Assembly: GCA_020435335.1 (NCBI GenBank)
Contig: JAGQZT010000115.1
Location: 1 to 38,834, forward strand
DNA: 38,834 nt
Reading direction: 5' to 3'
Origin: Flavobacteriales bacterium
Lineage (GTDB): Bacteria > Bacteroidota > Bacteroidia > Flavobacteriales_E > Vicingaceae
Under the pieces are notes generated by a model. The model worked only from the letters and a program-made list of their open reading frames with translations, had not been told where the DNA came from and did not search any database. Shown here piece by piece: positions 7,858 through 16,759 of the stretch (position 1 is its first letter; the number at the start of each line of letters is the position of its first letter). The translations under genes and the position numbers were made by a program.

Positions 7858-8823
7858 ATGAAAAAGATCAACCAAACCACTTTATCATTACTCGTAATGA
7901 TGCTCTTTTCGACAATCGGTTTCAGCCAGATGGCACCGGTTAAAAAATTCGATTACTCAATTCTTGAGAAGAAAAAACTCTACATTCCCACTTTCGAGGC
8001 GAATGAGAAATTTATCCAGAAAATGAGTAAGAAAGGAAAATACGATAAAATTGCCGATGCCAAGGAAAAGGCCGCTTACTACAACAAAATATGGAAGGAA
8101 GCCATGGCCGAATCGTCTTACGACGCGACAGACTACGAAATCAGAGCTTTTGATAGAAAACAACTGGTAAAATCAAAAGACAAAGAAGCCATCCTCATGT
8201 ATTTTGTTTTTGATGATTATGGCAACGGACAGGTATCTCTTTTAGTTACAGGCCCTAAACAACAGATTATTGCCAGTTCGATCATCAATGGATTGGATCT
8301 GGGAGAGAAAAACGATATTCGCTTGATGATGAACATGTTGAACGAATCCCTCAATACGGCCAGTGAACTGAACGAGGAAGGAAGTAAAACGAACATGAAA
8401 GGAATGCGCAGTAAATACAAAGAAGGAGTTGTTGAATTTTACGACAACATTGGTGATAAGACTTTTTTGGTTCCGAAAAGCGAGCATAAAAACGAAAAAA
8501 AAGCAGCCGAACGTAATGCTGATTTAAAAGAAGCCTTAAAAACCTGGAAACTAAGTAAATATGAGTTCACTACAGAAGAGGAAATTGAAAACAAGCGGAT
8601 TGAAGGAGACCCCGACTACTATTATTGGAGGGATTTCCCGATTTATTCTGCCATTAACGGTGTTCGAATCACGTATCATTTCAATGTGATCATTTCTGCT
8701 GATAGCGATGATGTCCTGTTTTCCTTTATGGGTAAAAAAAGGCTAAAACCGGAAACACTGGAGCAGATTCAAAGTAAAATTGTTACCAAGGCAAACCGTT
8801 ACAAAAAACAACTTGGTAAATAA
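7858..8823 (+). CDS. Exported protein of unknown function, first gene of the DUF3857 operon
   Basis: The 321-residue protein has a clear signal peptide (MKKINQTTLSLLVMMLFSTI, cut near GFSQ) and a hydrophilic, Lys/Glu-rich mature part with no membrane segment. I do not recognise a domain. The C-terminal third contains YYYWRDFPIYSAINGVRITYHFNVIIS. Its 3' end overlaps the next gene's likely TTG start at 8813, so it is co-translated with the DUF3857/transglutaminase pair. A shared envelope role is a reasonable inference; the activity is unknown. Confidence 0.8.
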   Translation: MKKINQTTLSLLVMMLFSTIGFSQMAPVKKFDYSILEKKKLYIPTFEANEKFIQKMSKKGKYDKIADAKEKAAYYNKIWKEAMAESSYDATDYEIRAFDRKQLVKSKDKEAILMYFVFDDYGNGQVSLLVTGPKQQIIASSIINGLDLGEKNDIRLMMNMLNESLNTASELNEEGSKTNMKGMRSKYKEGVVEFYDNIGDKTFLVPKSEHKNEKKAAERNADLKEALKTWKLSKYEFTTEEEIENKRIEGDPDYYYWRDFPIYSAINGVRITYHFNVIISADSDDVLFSFMGKKRLKPETLEQIQSKIVTKANRYKKQLGK

Positions 8824-10708
8824 ACAACCATATTTTATCCTTATTATTCTCTTTGTCCTGCTAAGCCGGAGCTTAGCAGGACAAATTGATGTTGACGGTA
8901 CTGAAAAGCAATTCGGTGAGGGTGAAACCAGTTTTAAAAAGAAAATAACCATTTCGTTTGTTTACAATGAGTCCGACAGGACTTATCATGCCAAAGTTTC
9001 GCATCGCTATGAGAAACTTTATATCGACGAAAACAGGTCAAAAGGACTCGTACAGGTGCCATTTAACACCTTTCAGGAAGTAGAATTACAAACGGCCAAG
9101 TATTTTAAAATTGATTCGTCAGGCACAAAACGGCTTATTGAGAATGTGAAGGTGAAATATGCCGACGTGAAGGATTACTTTATCCAGAATATCTTCTATG
9201 CCGATCTGAAAGTAAAACAGTTCAACTGTTCGGTTGAACTCCCCAAAAATTATTTTATCAGCTATTCCTACGATGTGATCTACAACGATCTGAAGTTCCT
9301 GACTGCGTTCTACCTGCAAGATGTGAATGAAGCTGTAAAGGAAGTTGAAATAGCTATTAAGAAAGATGTAAATGTGGATCTTGCCGTCTTCGAATTCAAT
9401 TTTGGTGATAAGATTACCCGGGAAGAAGATGACAGTTACATTAAATTCAATGGAAAAAATTTAAAGCGTATGGTACCGGCCGACCATTCCGTAGGTGGAA
9501 GCTACTACCTGCCACACATCATCATCTCCGTAAAATCGACGGAAACCACAGAAAAATCGAGTGAAATCCTAAAATCCACCGCCAACCTTTATAACTGGTA
9601 CCACTCTTTAATTTCGGAACTGACACCTGATGAGAACTACATAAAAACCCTTTCGAACTCAATCATTGAAGGAGCTGCAACCGATCAGGAAAAAATAGAC
9701 CGCATCTTCAGGTGGATCCAAAACAATGTACAATATGTAGCTTTCGAAAACGGCATTGCCGGATTTAAACCGGCCGAAGCGAAAGAAGTGGCTCAAACAA
9801 AATATGGCGACTGTAAAGGTATGGCCAACCTATTAGTGAACCTGCTTCAATCACAAGGATTTGACGCCCGCCATGCCTGGATAGGTACCAGAAGCAACAA
9901 CTACAATTATTCCATCCCTTCATTGGTGGTGGATAACCACATGATCTGTGCCCTGAACTATGATAACACCCTCTACTTTCTGGACGGAACCAGCAAGTCG
10001 GCAAAATGGAACATCGCTCCGGCGCACCTGGAAGGCAAAGAAGTCATGGTTGCAAATGGCAGTGAATTTATAATCGAAACCATCAAAAAATCAGCCCCTG
10101 AAAAAAACACCATAAACATCAACGGGAGTATTGACCTGAAAGACACCCGCCCGAAAATTAAACTGTCGGTGGAGCTAGCCGGACATTTTAAACGGGACTT
10201 TATCAGTTATACGACCCACTCGCCTTTAAAAAGCATAAAAAATATTCCATACTATTTCATGTACGATTACCTGGATGGAATTAAAGTAGAAGACATTTCG
10301 GAGCCTGTTATTACACCGGATAAAATTACATTCGAGCTTTCCGGATACTACATGAACATGGCACTGAGCCAAAACACAGCGACCCTCTTTCCTTTCCTGT
10401 CTATCTTTAAATACGGGAACACCACGAAGAAAAATCCTCCGGTGTACATTGACTATCCTCAAACCATTAATGTTACGATGGCAGTTCATACTGCGGGAAA
10501 AACACCCAGGGAACAATATGCCAATACCACAATAGGCCAACCTGATTTTCATGTTAACTATTATACGTCGGCAGAAAGTGGTAAAACCGTCGTTCACCAA
10601 CAGCTTTATCTAAATGTATTGCATTCTCCACTTACCGATAAGGAGCAATGGAATGATTTCGTTAACCAGGTAAAAGCTTTTAATAATTACCCTTTACGTT
10701 ATGAATAA
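8813..10708 (+). CDS. DUF3857 domain transglutaminase-like protein, catalytic triad intact
   Basis: An N-terminal DUF3857 beta-rich domain (residues ~30-215) is followed by a transglutaminase-like papain-fold core. The triad is readable: Cys334 in YGDCKGMANLL, His376 in VVDNHMI and Asp391 in FLDGTSK. The remainder is a DUF3858-like beta domain. The frame is open from TTG at 8780, but TTG at 8813 (MVNKQPYFILIILFVLLSRS, cut near LAGQ) gives a better signal peptide and overlaps the preceding stop. The protein is therefore periplasmic or outer-membrane exposed; family members are assumed to be cysteine proteases or transamidases, with unknown substrates. It overlaps the next gene by 8 bp. Confidence 0.85.
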   Translation: MVNKQPYFILIILFVLLSRSLAGQIDVDGTEKQFGEGETSFKKKITISFVYNESDRTYHAKVSHRYEKLYIDENRSKGLVQVPFNTFQEVELQTAKYFKIDSSGTKRLIENVKVKYADVKDYFIQNIFYADLKVKQFNCSVELPKNYFISYSYDVIYNDLKFLTAFYLQDVNEAVKEVEIAIKKDVNVDLAVFEFNFGDKITREEDDSYIKFNGKNLKRMVPADHSVGGSYYLPHIIISVKSTETTEKSSEILKSTANLYNWYHSLISELTPDENYIKTLSNSIIEGAATDQEKIDRIFRWIQNNVQYVAFENGIAGFKPAEAKEVAQTKYGDCKGMANLLVNLLQSQGFDARHAWIGTRSNNYNYSIPSLVVDNHMICALNYDNTLYFLDGTSKSAKWNIAPAHLEGKEVMVANGSEFIIETIKKSAPEKNTININGSIDLKDTRPKIKLSVELAGHFKRDFISYTTHSPLKSIKNIPYYFMYDYLDGIKVEDISEPVITPDKITFELSGYYMNMALSQNTATLFPFLSIFKYGNTTKKNPPVYIDYPQTINVTMAVHTAGKTPREQYANTTIGQPDFHVNYYTSAESGKTVVHQQLYLNVLHSPLTDKEQWNDFVNQVKAFNNYPLRYE

Positions 10709-12671
10709 GGCTTGTACAACCATATTGTTCCTGATTCTGACCGTTTCCTTGTCCGGACAACTGAACAACGAAGCCTGGGAAAATTATGAAAAATCGGTTT
10801 ATGAAGACGTAAACGACTCACAGCATCAAAGTGATGTTACCATCATCTTCGACAGGTTGTATTATACAACCATATCTCATAAGGAAAGTATGGAGTTGCT
10901 CACTACGGTACACCGGAAAATCAAGATCAATTCACTTTATGGTCTCGAACAGTTCAACAAACTCTACATTCCGACCCTGAACGAATTTGACCGAAAGCTG
11001 GAATTTGTGGATTGCAAAGCCAAGACCCTGAAAAAGGGAAAACCCGCCGTAATAACCGATACCTCTACCTTTGTAACCACAACACTTCCGGCCAATGCAC
11101 CTACTTTTTACAAAATGAAGGGGAACGTAAAAATGCTGGCGTTAAACGATATCAACATAGGCGATGAAATTGAATACGTATACTCCATTAAATTCTTCTT
11201 CAATTACGCGCCCGAAAATTATTACCGGACCGAACGCATCTTGTTTAAAGATGACCACTTCTGTCTGGAGAGAAGTGTTTACTTTGATGCGCAAGGATTT
11301 AATGTCCGGATATGGCCATACAACTTCCCTGACGGCAGGGACCGGAACGCTGATTTCAGCTATAAAACCGGCAAAAAAGTAGGGCTGAGCCGACTCGAAG
11401 CCGCACCGGACGAGCTTTATTCCATCACCTCACTGAATGAGCCCTTTATTTATTATATTATCGACAACAGCATGGTGGTGAAAGAGGATACCTGGGAAGA
11501 CTTTGCCCAGAATTTTAAGCCCCATCGAAGCGAAACGAAAAAAAATTCCATCTTTAACGGGGAAAAATTAGTAGAAACTTTGAGGGATATCGGTAAGATA
11601 TCAGGTATAAAAAATAAGTATCAAGCCATCCTTGAAAAAATCAATAAGCCCATTGAAGATCATTTCGATTTATACCACGAGGTGCGTAATGATGTGGATG
11701 TGGCCTGGAGCTATGCCAAGATTATTTCCAAAACGGTAAAATCGCTCAACCTGCCAATCGATTTTCATTTTGTAGTGAGCAAACATCGGGATGTTATCGA
11801 TAAAACCTATGTTTCCCTTTATCAGTTTGACAACATCATCACCTCCTTTCAGGATGAAGAAGGCACCACTTATTATATGCCTTTACTGGAGCCTTATTCT
11901 TCTTTCAACGATGTCCGCAGCGAATTCCAAGGTACAGAATGCTTTACGATTAGTCAGGACGCAACGGGAAAACGAAGTTTTTCGTTCAATAAAATCCCTG
12001 ATTTCAACAACGAAAGCTTCTACAGCAAAGAAATAACGATAACCCTGGCGCGCGACACCAAACCGGACACCTTGAGCTTATCGGTTACCGAAACGTTGAA
12101 ATATACCGGAGATGTTTTTACCGACATCAAACCTCTGATCGCTCAAATCATTAAAGATTCGGCCAACACCATCGATAATTTCAAGCGTTTCATAAACCGG
12201 CAAGTGGTTCAATACGATAACATCGACTCTGTTTATAATATCAACTACCATCAGGATAAAAATGGATTTGATATCAGCTATTGTTACGAACTGCATGAAA
12301 AGCTTTCTGAACAGAATAAAATCATCAACCTGAAACCTTCTAAGTTTATTGACAACCCATACTACACTCCTTTCCATCTCCGGAAAAACAGGATAAGCCG
12401 GGGGTATTTATATGACGAATACCATGTGGAATACCGTATAAATATCAACCTGAATGGTTATCAGTGGATGGAAAATAACCTGCTCCAGCAAGAATACAGC
12501 AATCCTTTTGGAAAGATCACCTCCGGATATTCAACCGAAAACGGGGTCAGCACCTACTTTAAAATGGAATTGCTTCAGGAACAATTTGAACCATCCGGTT
12601 GGAATGACATTTTAAAACTACGTGATCTGGCTTTTAACTATTTGGATGCCAATTTTTACCTAAAAAAATAA
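10701..12671 (+). CDS. DUF3857 family protein with degenerate, probably inactive transglutaminase core
   Basis: This 656-residue protein with signal peptide (MNKACTTILFLILTVSLSGQ) has the same architecture as its upstream neighbour: a DUF3857 region (~residues 40-220), a transglutaminase-like region (~300-410) and a C-terminal beta domain. The catalytic residues are not kept. The position of DCKG reads as part of HEVRNDVDVAWSYAKII, the expected N-H pair reads QFDNII, and the final Asp position reads YYMPLLEP. It therefore looks like a non-catalytic partner of the intact paralogue. The ATG at 10701 lies in the overlap ATGAATAA with the previous stop. It is the last gene of the operon; 118 bp separate it from slyD. 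Confidence 0.8.
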   Translation: MNKACTTILFLILTVSLSGQLNNEAWENYEKSVYEDVNDSQHQSDVTIIFDRLYYTTISHKESMELLTTVHRKIKINSLYGLEQFNKLYIPTLNEFDRKLEFVDCKAKTLKKGKPAVITDTSTFVTTTLPANAPTFYKMKGNVKMLALNDINIGDEIEYVYSIKFFFNYAPENYYRTERILFKDDHFCLERSVYFDAQGFNVRIWPYNFPDGRDRNADFSYKTGKKVGLSRLEAAPDELYSITSLNEPFIYYIIDNSMVVKEDTWEDFAQNFKPHRSETKKNSIFNGEKLVETLRDIGKISGIKNKYQAILEKINKPIEDHFDLYHEVRNDVDVAWSYAKIISKTVKSLNLPIDFHFVVSKHRDVIDKTYVSLYQFDNIITSFQDEEGTTYYMPLLEPYSSFNDVRSEFQGTECFTISQDATGKRSFSFNKIPDFNNESFYSKEITITLARDTKPDTLSLSVTETLKYTGDVFTDIKPLIAQIIKDSANTIDNFKRFINRQVVQYDNIDSVYNINYHQDKNGFDISYCYELHEKLSEQNKIINLKPSKFIDNPYYTPFHLRKNRISRGYLYDEYHVEYRININLNGYQWMENNLLQQEYSNPFGKITSGYSTENGVSTYFKMELLQEQFEPSGWNDILKLRDLAFNYLDANFYLKK

Positions 12672-12789
12672 CCGGATATCCTTTCTTTTCGAAACACTTC
12701 ACGAACCAAATGCAGTAAATACCTTTTATTTTTGTCCACCCCTGATATTAATCCTAACTTCGTAGCTCATTTAACATTAAACACAAATT

Positions 12790-13284
12790 ATGAGTAACAA
12801 AGTAATATCATTGAGCTATACCTTAACCAAAGACACGGCTGAAGGTGAGTTAATCGAATCGACAGAAGGCAAAGATCCGTTGGTGTTTTTATCAGGTGTA
12901 GGACAAATGATCCCTGATTTCGAAGCCAATGTGGTTGACCTGGGTGTTGGTGAAGCATTTTCATTCGGCATTAAAGCTGCTGCTGCTTACGGCGAGCGTA
13001 GCGACGATGCCATCATCGAACTGGAAAAAGACATGTTTATGGACGGCGACAAGCTGGCCGACGGCATTGAAGAAGATAAGATCGTTCCTCTGCAGGATCA
13101 GCACGGACGTGTAGTTCCTGCCAAAGTGGTAAAAATCAATGAAGCCACCGTAACCATGGATGTGAACCATCCGCTGGCCGGTCAAGACCTTCACTTTACC
13201 GGAACCATCATCGAAGTACGTCCTGCGACGGAAGATGAGATTTCTCACGGACACGTACACGGTCCGGGTGGACATCACCACTAA
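12790..13284 (+). CDS. slyD: FKBP-type peptidyl-prolyl isomerase, SlyD-like
   Basis: The 164-residue protein matches SlyD: an N-terminal FKBP half (SLSYTLT, then LSGVGQMIPDFEANVVDLGVGE), an inserted insert-in-flap chaperone region (residues ~70-130), and VNHPLAGQDLHFTGTIIEV returning to the FKBP fold. The tail HGHVHGPGGHHH is the His-rich nickel/zinc-binding end typical of SlyD. Expected role: cytoplasmic proline isomerisation and chaperoning, possibly metal handling. It appears monocistronic, with a terminator 8 bp downstream. A -7-like TATTTTTG lies at 12727-12734, but no matching -33 is seen. Confidence 0.92.
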   Translation: MSNKVISLSYTLTKDTAEGELIESTEGKDPLVFLSGVGQMIPDFEANVVDLGVGEAFSFGIKAAAAYGERSDDAIIELEKDMFMDGDKLADGIEEDKIVPLQDQHGRVVPAKVVKINEATVTMDVNHPLAGQDLHFTGTIIEVRPATEDEISHGHVHGPGGHHH

Positions 13285-13291
13285 GATTTTC

Positions 13292-13319
13292 AAAAGCCTC
13301 ACGTTGTGAGGCTTTTTTT
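13292..13319 (+). terminator. Rho-independent terminator after slyD
   Basis: Stem GCCTCAC (13296-13302), loop GTT, GTGAGGC (13306-13312), followed by seven T (13313-13319); flanking A/T pairs lengthen the stem. It separates slyD from the his leader. Confidence 0.9.
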
Positions 13320-13383
13320 ATGCTTTTTACACACTTAATAACACATTAAAAATCGTTGTTATTTAAAATTTTTAAAAATTAAA

Positions 13384-13414
13384 TTTGGCGACTAAAATTT
13401 TCTTCCTAGATTTG
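13384..13414 (+). promoter_or_regulatory. Histidine operon promoter
   Basis: TTTG at 13384-13387 and TAGATTTG at 13407-13414 are separated by exactly 19 bases, a perfect match to the Bacteroidota consensus TTTG-N19-TAnnTTTG. The predicted start is near 13418-13421, about 15 nt before the leader-peptide ATG at 13435. Confidence 0.85.
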
Positions 13415-13434
13415 CCGACGAATATTTGGAAAAA

Positions 13435-13491
13435 ATGAATTTCAATACATTACATCAACATCATGTTCATTCTTGGCCTCAGGCGAAGTGA
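13435..13491 (+). CDS. hisL: His operon leader peptide
   Basis: This is an 18-codon ORF encoding MNFNTLHQHHVHSWPQAK, with four His codons within six positions (CAT at 13453, 13459, 13462 and 13468). It starts about 15 nt after the predicted transcription start, and its stop codon is followed by overlapping antiterminator and terminator stems before hisG. This is the layout of a ribosome-stalling attenuation peptide: low charged tRNA-His stalls the ribosome on the His codons. Confidence 0.9.
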   Translation: MNFNTLHQHHVHSWPQAK

Positions 13492-13551
13492 TCGTGATAT
13501 GCTGTAAATTAAAATATCAAGAACCGCCTGAGTAAATCAGGCGGTTTTTTT
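13478..13551 (+). promoter_or_regulatory. His attenuator: mutually exclusive antiterminator and terminator stems
   Basis: Terminator: AACCGCCTGA (13522-13531), loop GTAAA, TCAGGCGGTT (13537-13546), with a run of seven T at 13545-13551. Antiterminator: CTCAGGCG (13478-13485), inside the end of the leader ORF, is perfectly complementary to CGCCTGAG (13525-13532), the 5' arm of the terminator. A ribosome stalled on the His codons leaves 13478-13485 free, so the antiterminator forms and hisG is transcribed. A ribosome that reaches the stop at 13489-13491 covers it, and the terminator forms. A small stem TGATAT/ATATCA (13495-13500 with 13514-13519) lies between. Confidence 0.88.
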
Positions 13552-13592
13552 ATTCCTACCCTTCGGTTTACTCAGGCATAAACAATAAAACA

Positions 13593-14450
13593 ATGAGTAA
13601 ACTAAAAATAGCCGTACAAAAAAGCGGAAGGTTAAATGAAGATTCCCTGCAGTTGTTAAAAGACTGTGGCATTGCTATCAATAACGGGAAAGACCAGTTG
13701 AAAGTGGTGGTCGATAATTTTCCGATGGAAATCCTCTACCTCCGGAATTCCGACATCCCGCAATATTTGGAGGATGGAACCGTAGATATTGCCATAGTCG
13801 GTGAAAACCTGTTGGTAGAAAAACAAAAACAAGTGGCATTGGTTGAGCGTCTCGGCTTTTCCAGGTGCCGAGTTTCATTAGCCGTACCTAAAGATGTAGA
13901 AGATGATTCATTGAGCTATTTCGAAGGTAAAAAAATTGCCACGTCCTACCCTTTTACTTTACAACAGTTTTTGGATAAGAATAAAATCCAGGCAGAAATT
14001 CACACCATTTCAGGTTCGGTAGAGATTGCACCTAATATTGGTCTGGCCGATGGTATTTGTGATATTGTCAGTTCCGGAAGCACCCTCTTTAAAAACGGTC
14101 TTCGGGAAACACAAGTCATCCTGCAATCTGAAGCTGTTCTAGTCAAATCACTACAACTGAACCCGGAACAGGAAACAAATCTGGAAAAGCTGGTATTCCG
14201 GATGAAAGCTGTATTGAAAGCGAAAAAAAATAAATACATCCTGCTTAACGTACCGAATGAAAAAATTGAGGCTGTTACGTCCATCCTGCCGGTTTTAAAA
14301 AGTCCGACGGTACTGCCTTTAGCTGAGCCCGGCTGGAGTTCCTTACACTCAGTGATTCGGGAAGATCAATTCTGGGAGGTAATTGATGAACTCAAGACTG
14401 CCGGAGCAGAAGATATTTTAATTGTACCCATCGATAAAATGGTAAGCTGA
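13593..14450 (+). CDS. hisG: ATP phosphoribosyltransferase, long form
   Basis: First step of histidine synthesis: ATP plus PRPP gives phosphoribosyl-ATP. The 285-residue protein begins with the family start KIAVQKSGRL and contains the VDIAIVGENLL and GLADGICDIVSSGSTL (PRPP-binding) motifs. The C-terminal ~75 residues match the regulatory domain of the long HisG form, which binds histidine for feedback inhibition, so no HisZ partner is needed. It is the first structural gene after the attenuator. Its TGA shares one base with the hisD ATG. Confidence 0.96.
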   Translation: MSKLKIAVQKSGRLNEDSLQLLKDCGIAINNGKDQLKVVVDNFPMEILYLRNSDIPQYLEDGTVDIAIVGENLLVEKQKQVALVERLGFSRCRVSLAVPKDVEDDSLSYFEGKKIATSYPFTLQQFLDKNKIQAEIHTISGSVEIAPNIGLADGICDIVSSGSTLFKNGLRETQVILQSEAVLVKSLQLNPEQETNLEKLVFRMKAVLKAKKNKYILLNVPNEKIEAVTSILPVLKSPTVLPLAEPGWSSLHSVIREDQFWEVIDELKTAGAEDILIVPIDKMVS

Positions 14451-15724
14451 TGAAATTAATTGACAAACCAAGCCAAACAAGCTGGTCGGCATTGATGCAA
14501 CGACCAAAAATTGAACAGTTGATCCTCGAAAAAACGGTTGGAGATGTATTAAAAACCGTGCAACAAAAAGGCGACCAGGCACTTATGCAATACACGCGAG
14601 AGTTCGATGGTATTGAATTGACGAATCTGACTGCGTCATCAGACGAATTGAATGCTGGCTCGGAACAGGTTTCGACAGAACTGAAAGAGGCTATTGAAGT
14701 AGCATACGCCAACATCTATGCATTTCACAAGTCACAGCAATTAGCAGAATCAGTTGTAGAAACAAGTACAGGTGTGGTATGCTGGCGCAAGTCACTCCCT
14801 ATCGAAAAAGTCGGGTTGTATATTCCGGGCGGGAGTGCTCCGCTGTTCTCTACCATACTCATGCTAGGTATTCCGGCTCAGATTGCCGGTTGCAAAGAGC
14901 TTATTCTTTGTACACCACCCGATAAAAATGGTAACATTAATCCGGCAATATGTTATGCTGCCCAACGGGTTGGCATCCGAAATGTGTTTAAAATTGGTGG
15001 CGCTCAGGCTATCGCTGCTATGGCATACGGTACAGAAACCATCCCGCAGGTATACAAGATCTTCGGTCCTGGAAACCAATATGTGACCAAAGCGAAGGAA
15101 CTCATTCAACAAAACGGTATAGCCATAGATATGCCTGCAGGTCCGAGTGAAGTACTTATAATCGCAGACGAATCTTGCCGTCCTGACTTTGTAGCAGCCG
15201 ACCTACTCTCACAAGCTGAACACGGCGCAGACAGTCAGGTGATCTTGTTAACAGACTCACTAGATGTCGCCATGGCTTGCATGCTAAAAATAGAAACCCA
15301 GCTTGAAGAATTACCTCGTAAAGCACTGGCATTAAAAGCTTTAAACAACAGCAAAACCATCGTTTTAAACAACCTGGATGAATGCATGGAATTCAGTAAT
15401 GCCTATGCACCTGAGCACTTGATCCTCGCGACCAAAAATGCCCGAGAACTGGCTGAAAGCGTGATGAACGCCGGATCCGTTTTCATTGGGAATTACAGTT
15501 GTGAGTCTGCCGGCGACTATGCCAGCGGCACTAACCACACCTTGCCTACCAATGGTTTTGCAAAAAGCTACAGCGGGGTTTCACTCGATAGTTTCGTGAA
15601 GAAAATCACGTTTCAGGAACTGACCCAGGAAGGATTGAACCAAATCGGACAGGCCATTGAAACCATGGCAGAAGCCGAACAACTTTTTGCTCACAGAAAT
15701 GCAGTAACTGTACGATTAAAATGA
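14450..15724 (+). CDS. hisD: Histidinol dehydrogenase
   Basis: Catalyses the last two oxidations, from L-histidinol to L-histidine, with NAD and zinc. The 424-residue length is normal. Family motifs seen: GLYIPGGSAPLFST, GGAQAIAAMAYGT, GPGNQYVTKAK, MPAGPSEVLIIAD, the zinc-site SQAEHGADSQ, catalytic Glu322-His323 in APEHLILAT, and GDYASGTNHTLPT. The start overlaps the hisG stop by one base; hisC follows after 6 bp. Confidence 0.97.
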   Translation: MKLIDKPSQTSWSALMQRPKIEQLILEKTVGDVLKTVQQKGDQALMQYTREFDGIELTNLTASSDELNAGSEQVSTELKEAIEVAYANIYAFHKSQQLAESVVETSTGVVCWRKSLPIEKVGLYIPGGSAPLFSTILMLGIPAQIAGCKELILCTPPDKNGNINPAICYAAQRVGIRNVFKIGGAQAIAAMAYGTETIPQVYKIFGPGNQYVTKAKELIQQNGIAIDMPAGPSEVLIIADESCRPDFVAADLLSQAEHGADSQVILLTDSLDVAMACMLKIETQLEELPRKALALKALNNSKTIVLNNLDECMEFSNAYAPEHLILATKNARELAESVMNAGSVFIGNYSCESAGDYASGTNHTLPTNGFAKSYSGVSLDSFVKKITFQELTQEGLNQIGQAIETMAEAEQLFAHRNAVTVRLK

Positions 15725-15730
15725 AAAGAA

Positions 15731-16759
15731 ATGATTGATTTAAATAGCATAATACGTCCAAACATCCGGCAATTGAAACCTTACTCCAGCGCTCGTGATG
15801 AGTTTTCCGGAACAGAAGGGATCTTTCTGGATGCCAATGAAAATCCCTTTGGTACACTTAACCGTTATCCTGATCCTTACCAACAGGAGCTGAAAGCCCA
15901 AATAGCCGATCTTAAGGGCCTGAATACCGATTCCATTTTCATCGGCAACGGCAGCGATGAAGTGATCGACCTCGTTTTCAGGATCTGCTGTGAGCCGGGT
16001 AAAGACAAAGCGCTCACATTTACACCCACTTACGGCATGTATGAAGTGGCTGCAAATATTAATAACGCAGAGTTGATCCATATCCCGTTGGATGACCAAT
16101 TTCAGATCGACCTGAAAACCGTTCAACCTTATCTAAGCGATCCAAAACTCAAACTCATCCTGATCTGTTCTCCCAACAACCCCACAGGGAACCTGATGGA
16201 ACGAGAAAAGATCGAATACATATTGGCTAATTTTGAAGGGCTGGTGTTGGTAGATGAAGCTTATGTGGATTTTGCAGATGAAGAATCATTAATTGGTCTC
16301 CTGAGTAAATACAACAACCTGATCGTTAGCCAAACTTTTAGTAAAGCCTGGGGATTAGCCGCAGCACGGGTGGGAACGGCCTACGCTTCTCAAGAAATGA
16401 TCGGCTGGTTCAATAAAGTGAAACCACCCTACAATGTGAGCACCCCCAATCAACAAGCTGTTCTGAATGCGCTGAAAAACTATAAGGAATACAGCAAGCA
16501 AGTGGAGATGATCCGTCAGGAAAAAGAACAATTGATCAACGCTTTAGGTAAAATCGCTAGCGTAAAAAGGATCTATCCGTCAGATGCTAATTTCATCCTG
16601 CTCGAAGTCGATGATGCCAATGCGCTTTATGCGGTGTTATCCGAGCAAAAAATCATCGTTCGGAACAGGAACACCGTGATTCCGAATGGTATTCGAATCA
16701 GCATCGGAACACCTGAAGAAAACAACCTATTAATTAATACTCTAACTCAAATAGCATGA
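15731..16759 (+). CDS. hisC: Histidinol-phosphate aminotransferase
   Basis: PLP enzyme converting imidazole-acetol phosphate to histidinol phosphate with glutamate. The 342 residues show [49 protein letters not shown] and the PLP-lysine motif [16 protein letters not shown] (Lys205). It overlaps the hisB start by 4 bp (ATGA). Confidence 0.97.
   Translation: MIDLNSIIRPNIRQLKPYSSARDEFSGTEGIFLDANENPFGTLNRYPDPYQQELKAQIADLKGLNTDSIFIGNGSDEVIDLVFRICCEPGKDKALTFTPTYGMYEVAANINNAELIHIPLDDQFQIDLKTVQPYLSDPKLKLILICSPNNPTGNLMEREKIEYILANFEGLVLVDEAYVDFADEESLIGLLSKYNNLIVSQTFSKAWGLAAARVGTAYASQEMIGWFNKVKPPYNVSTPNQQAVLNALKNYKEYSKQVEMIRQEKEQLINALGKIASVKRIYPSDANFILLEVDDANALYAVLSEQKIIVRNRNTVIPNGIRISIGTPEENNLLINTLTQIA

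Noticed and set aside
12727..12734. TATTTTTG as a slyD promoter -7 element
   Set aside because: There is no TTTG-like -33 at 19-20 bases upstream, so I did not list it as a promoter.
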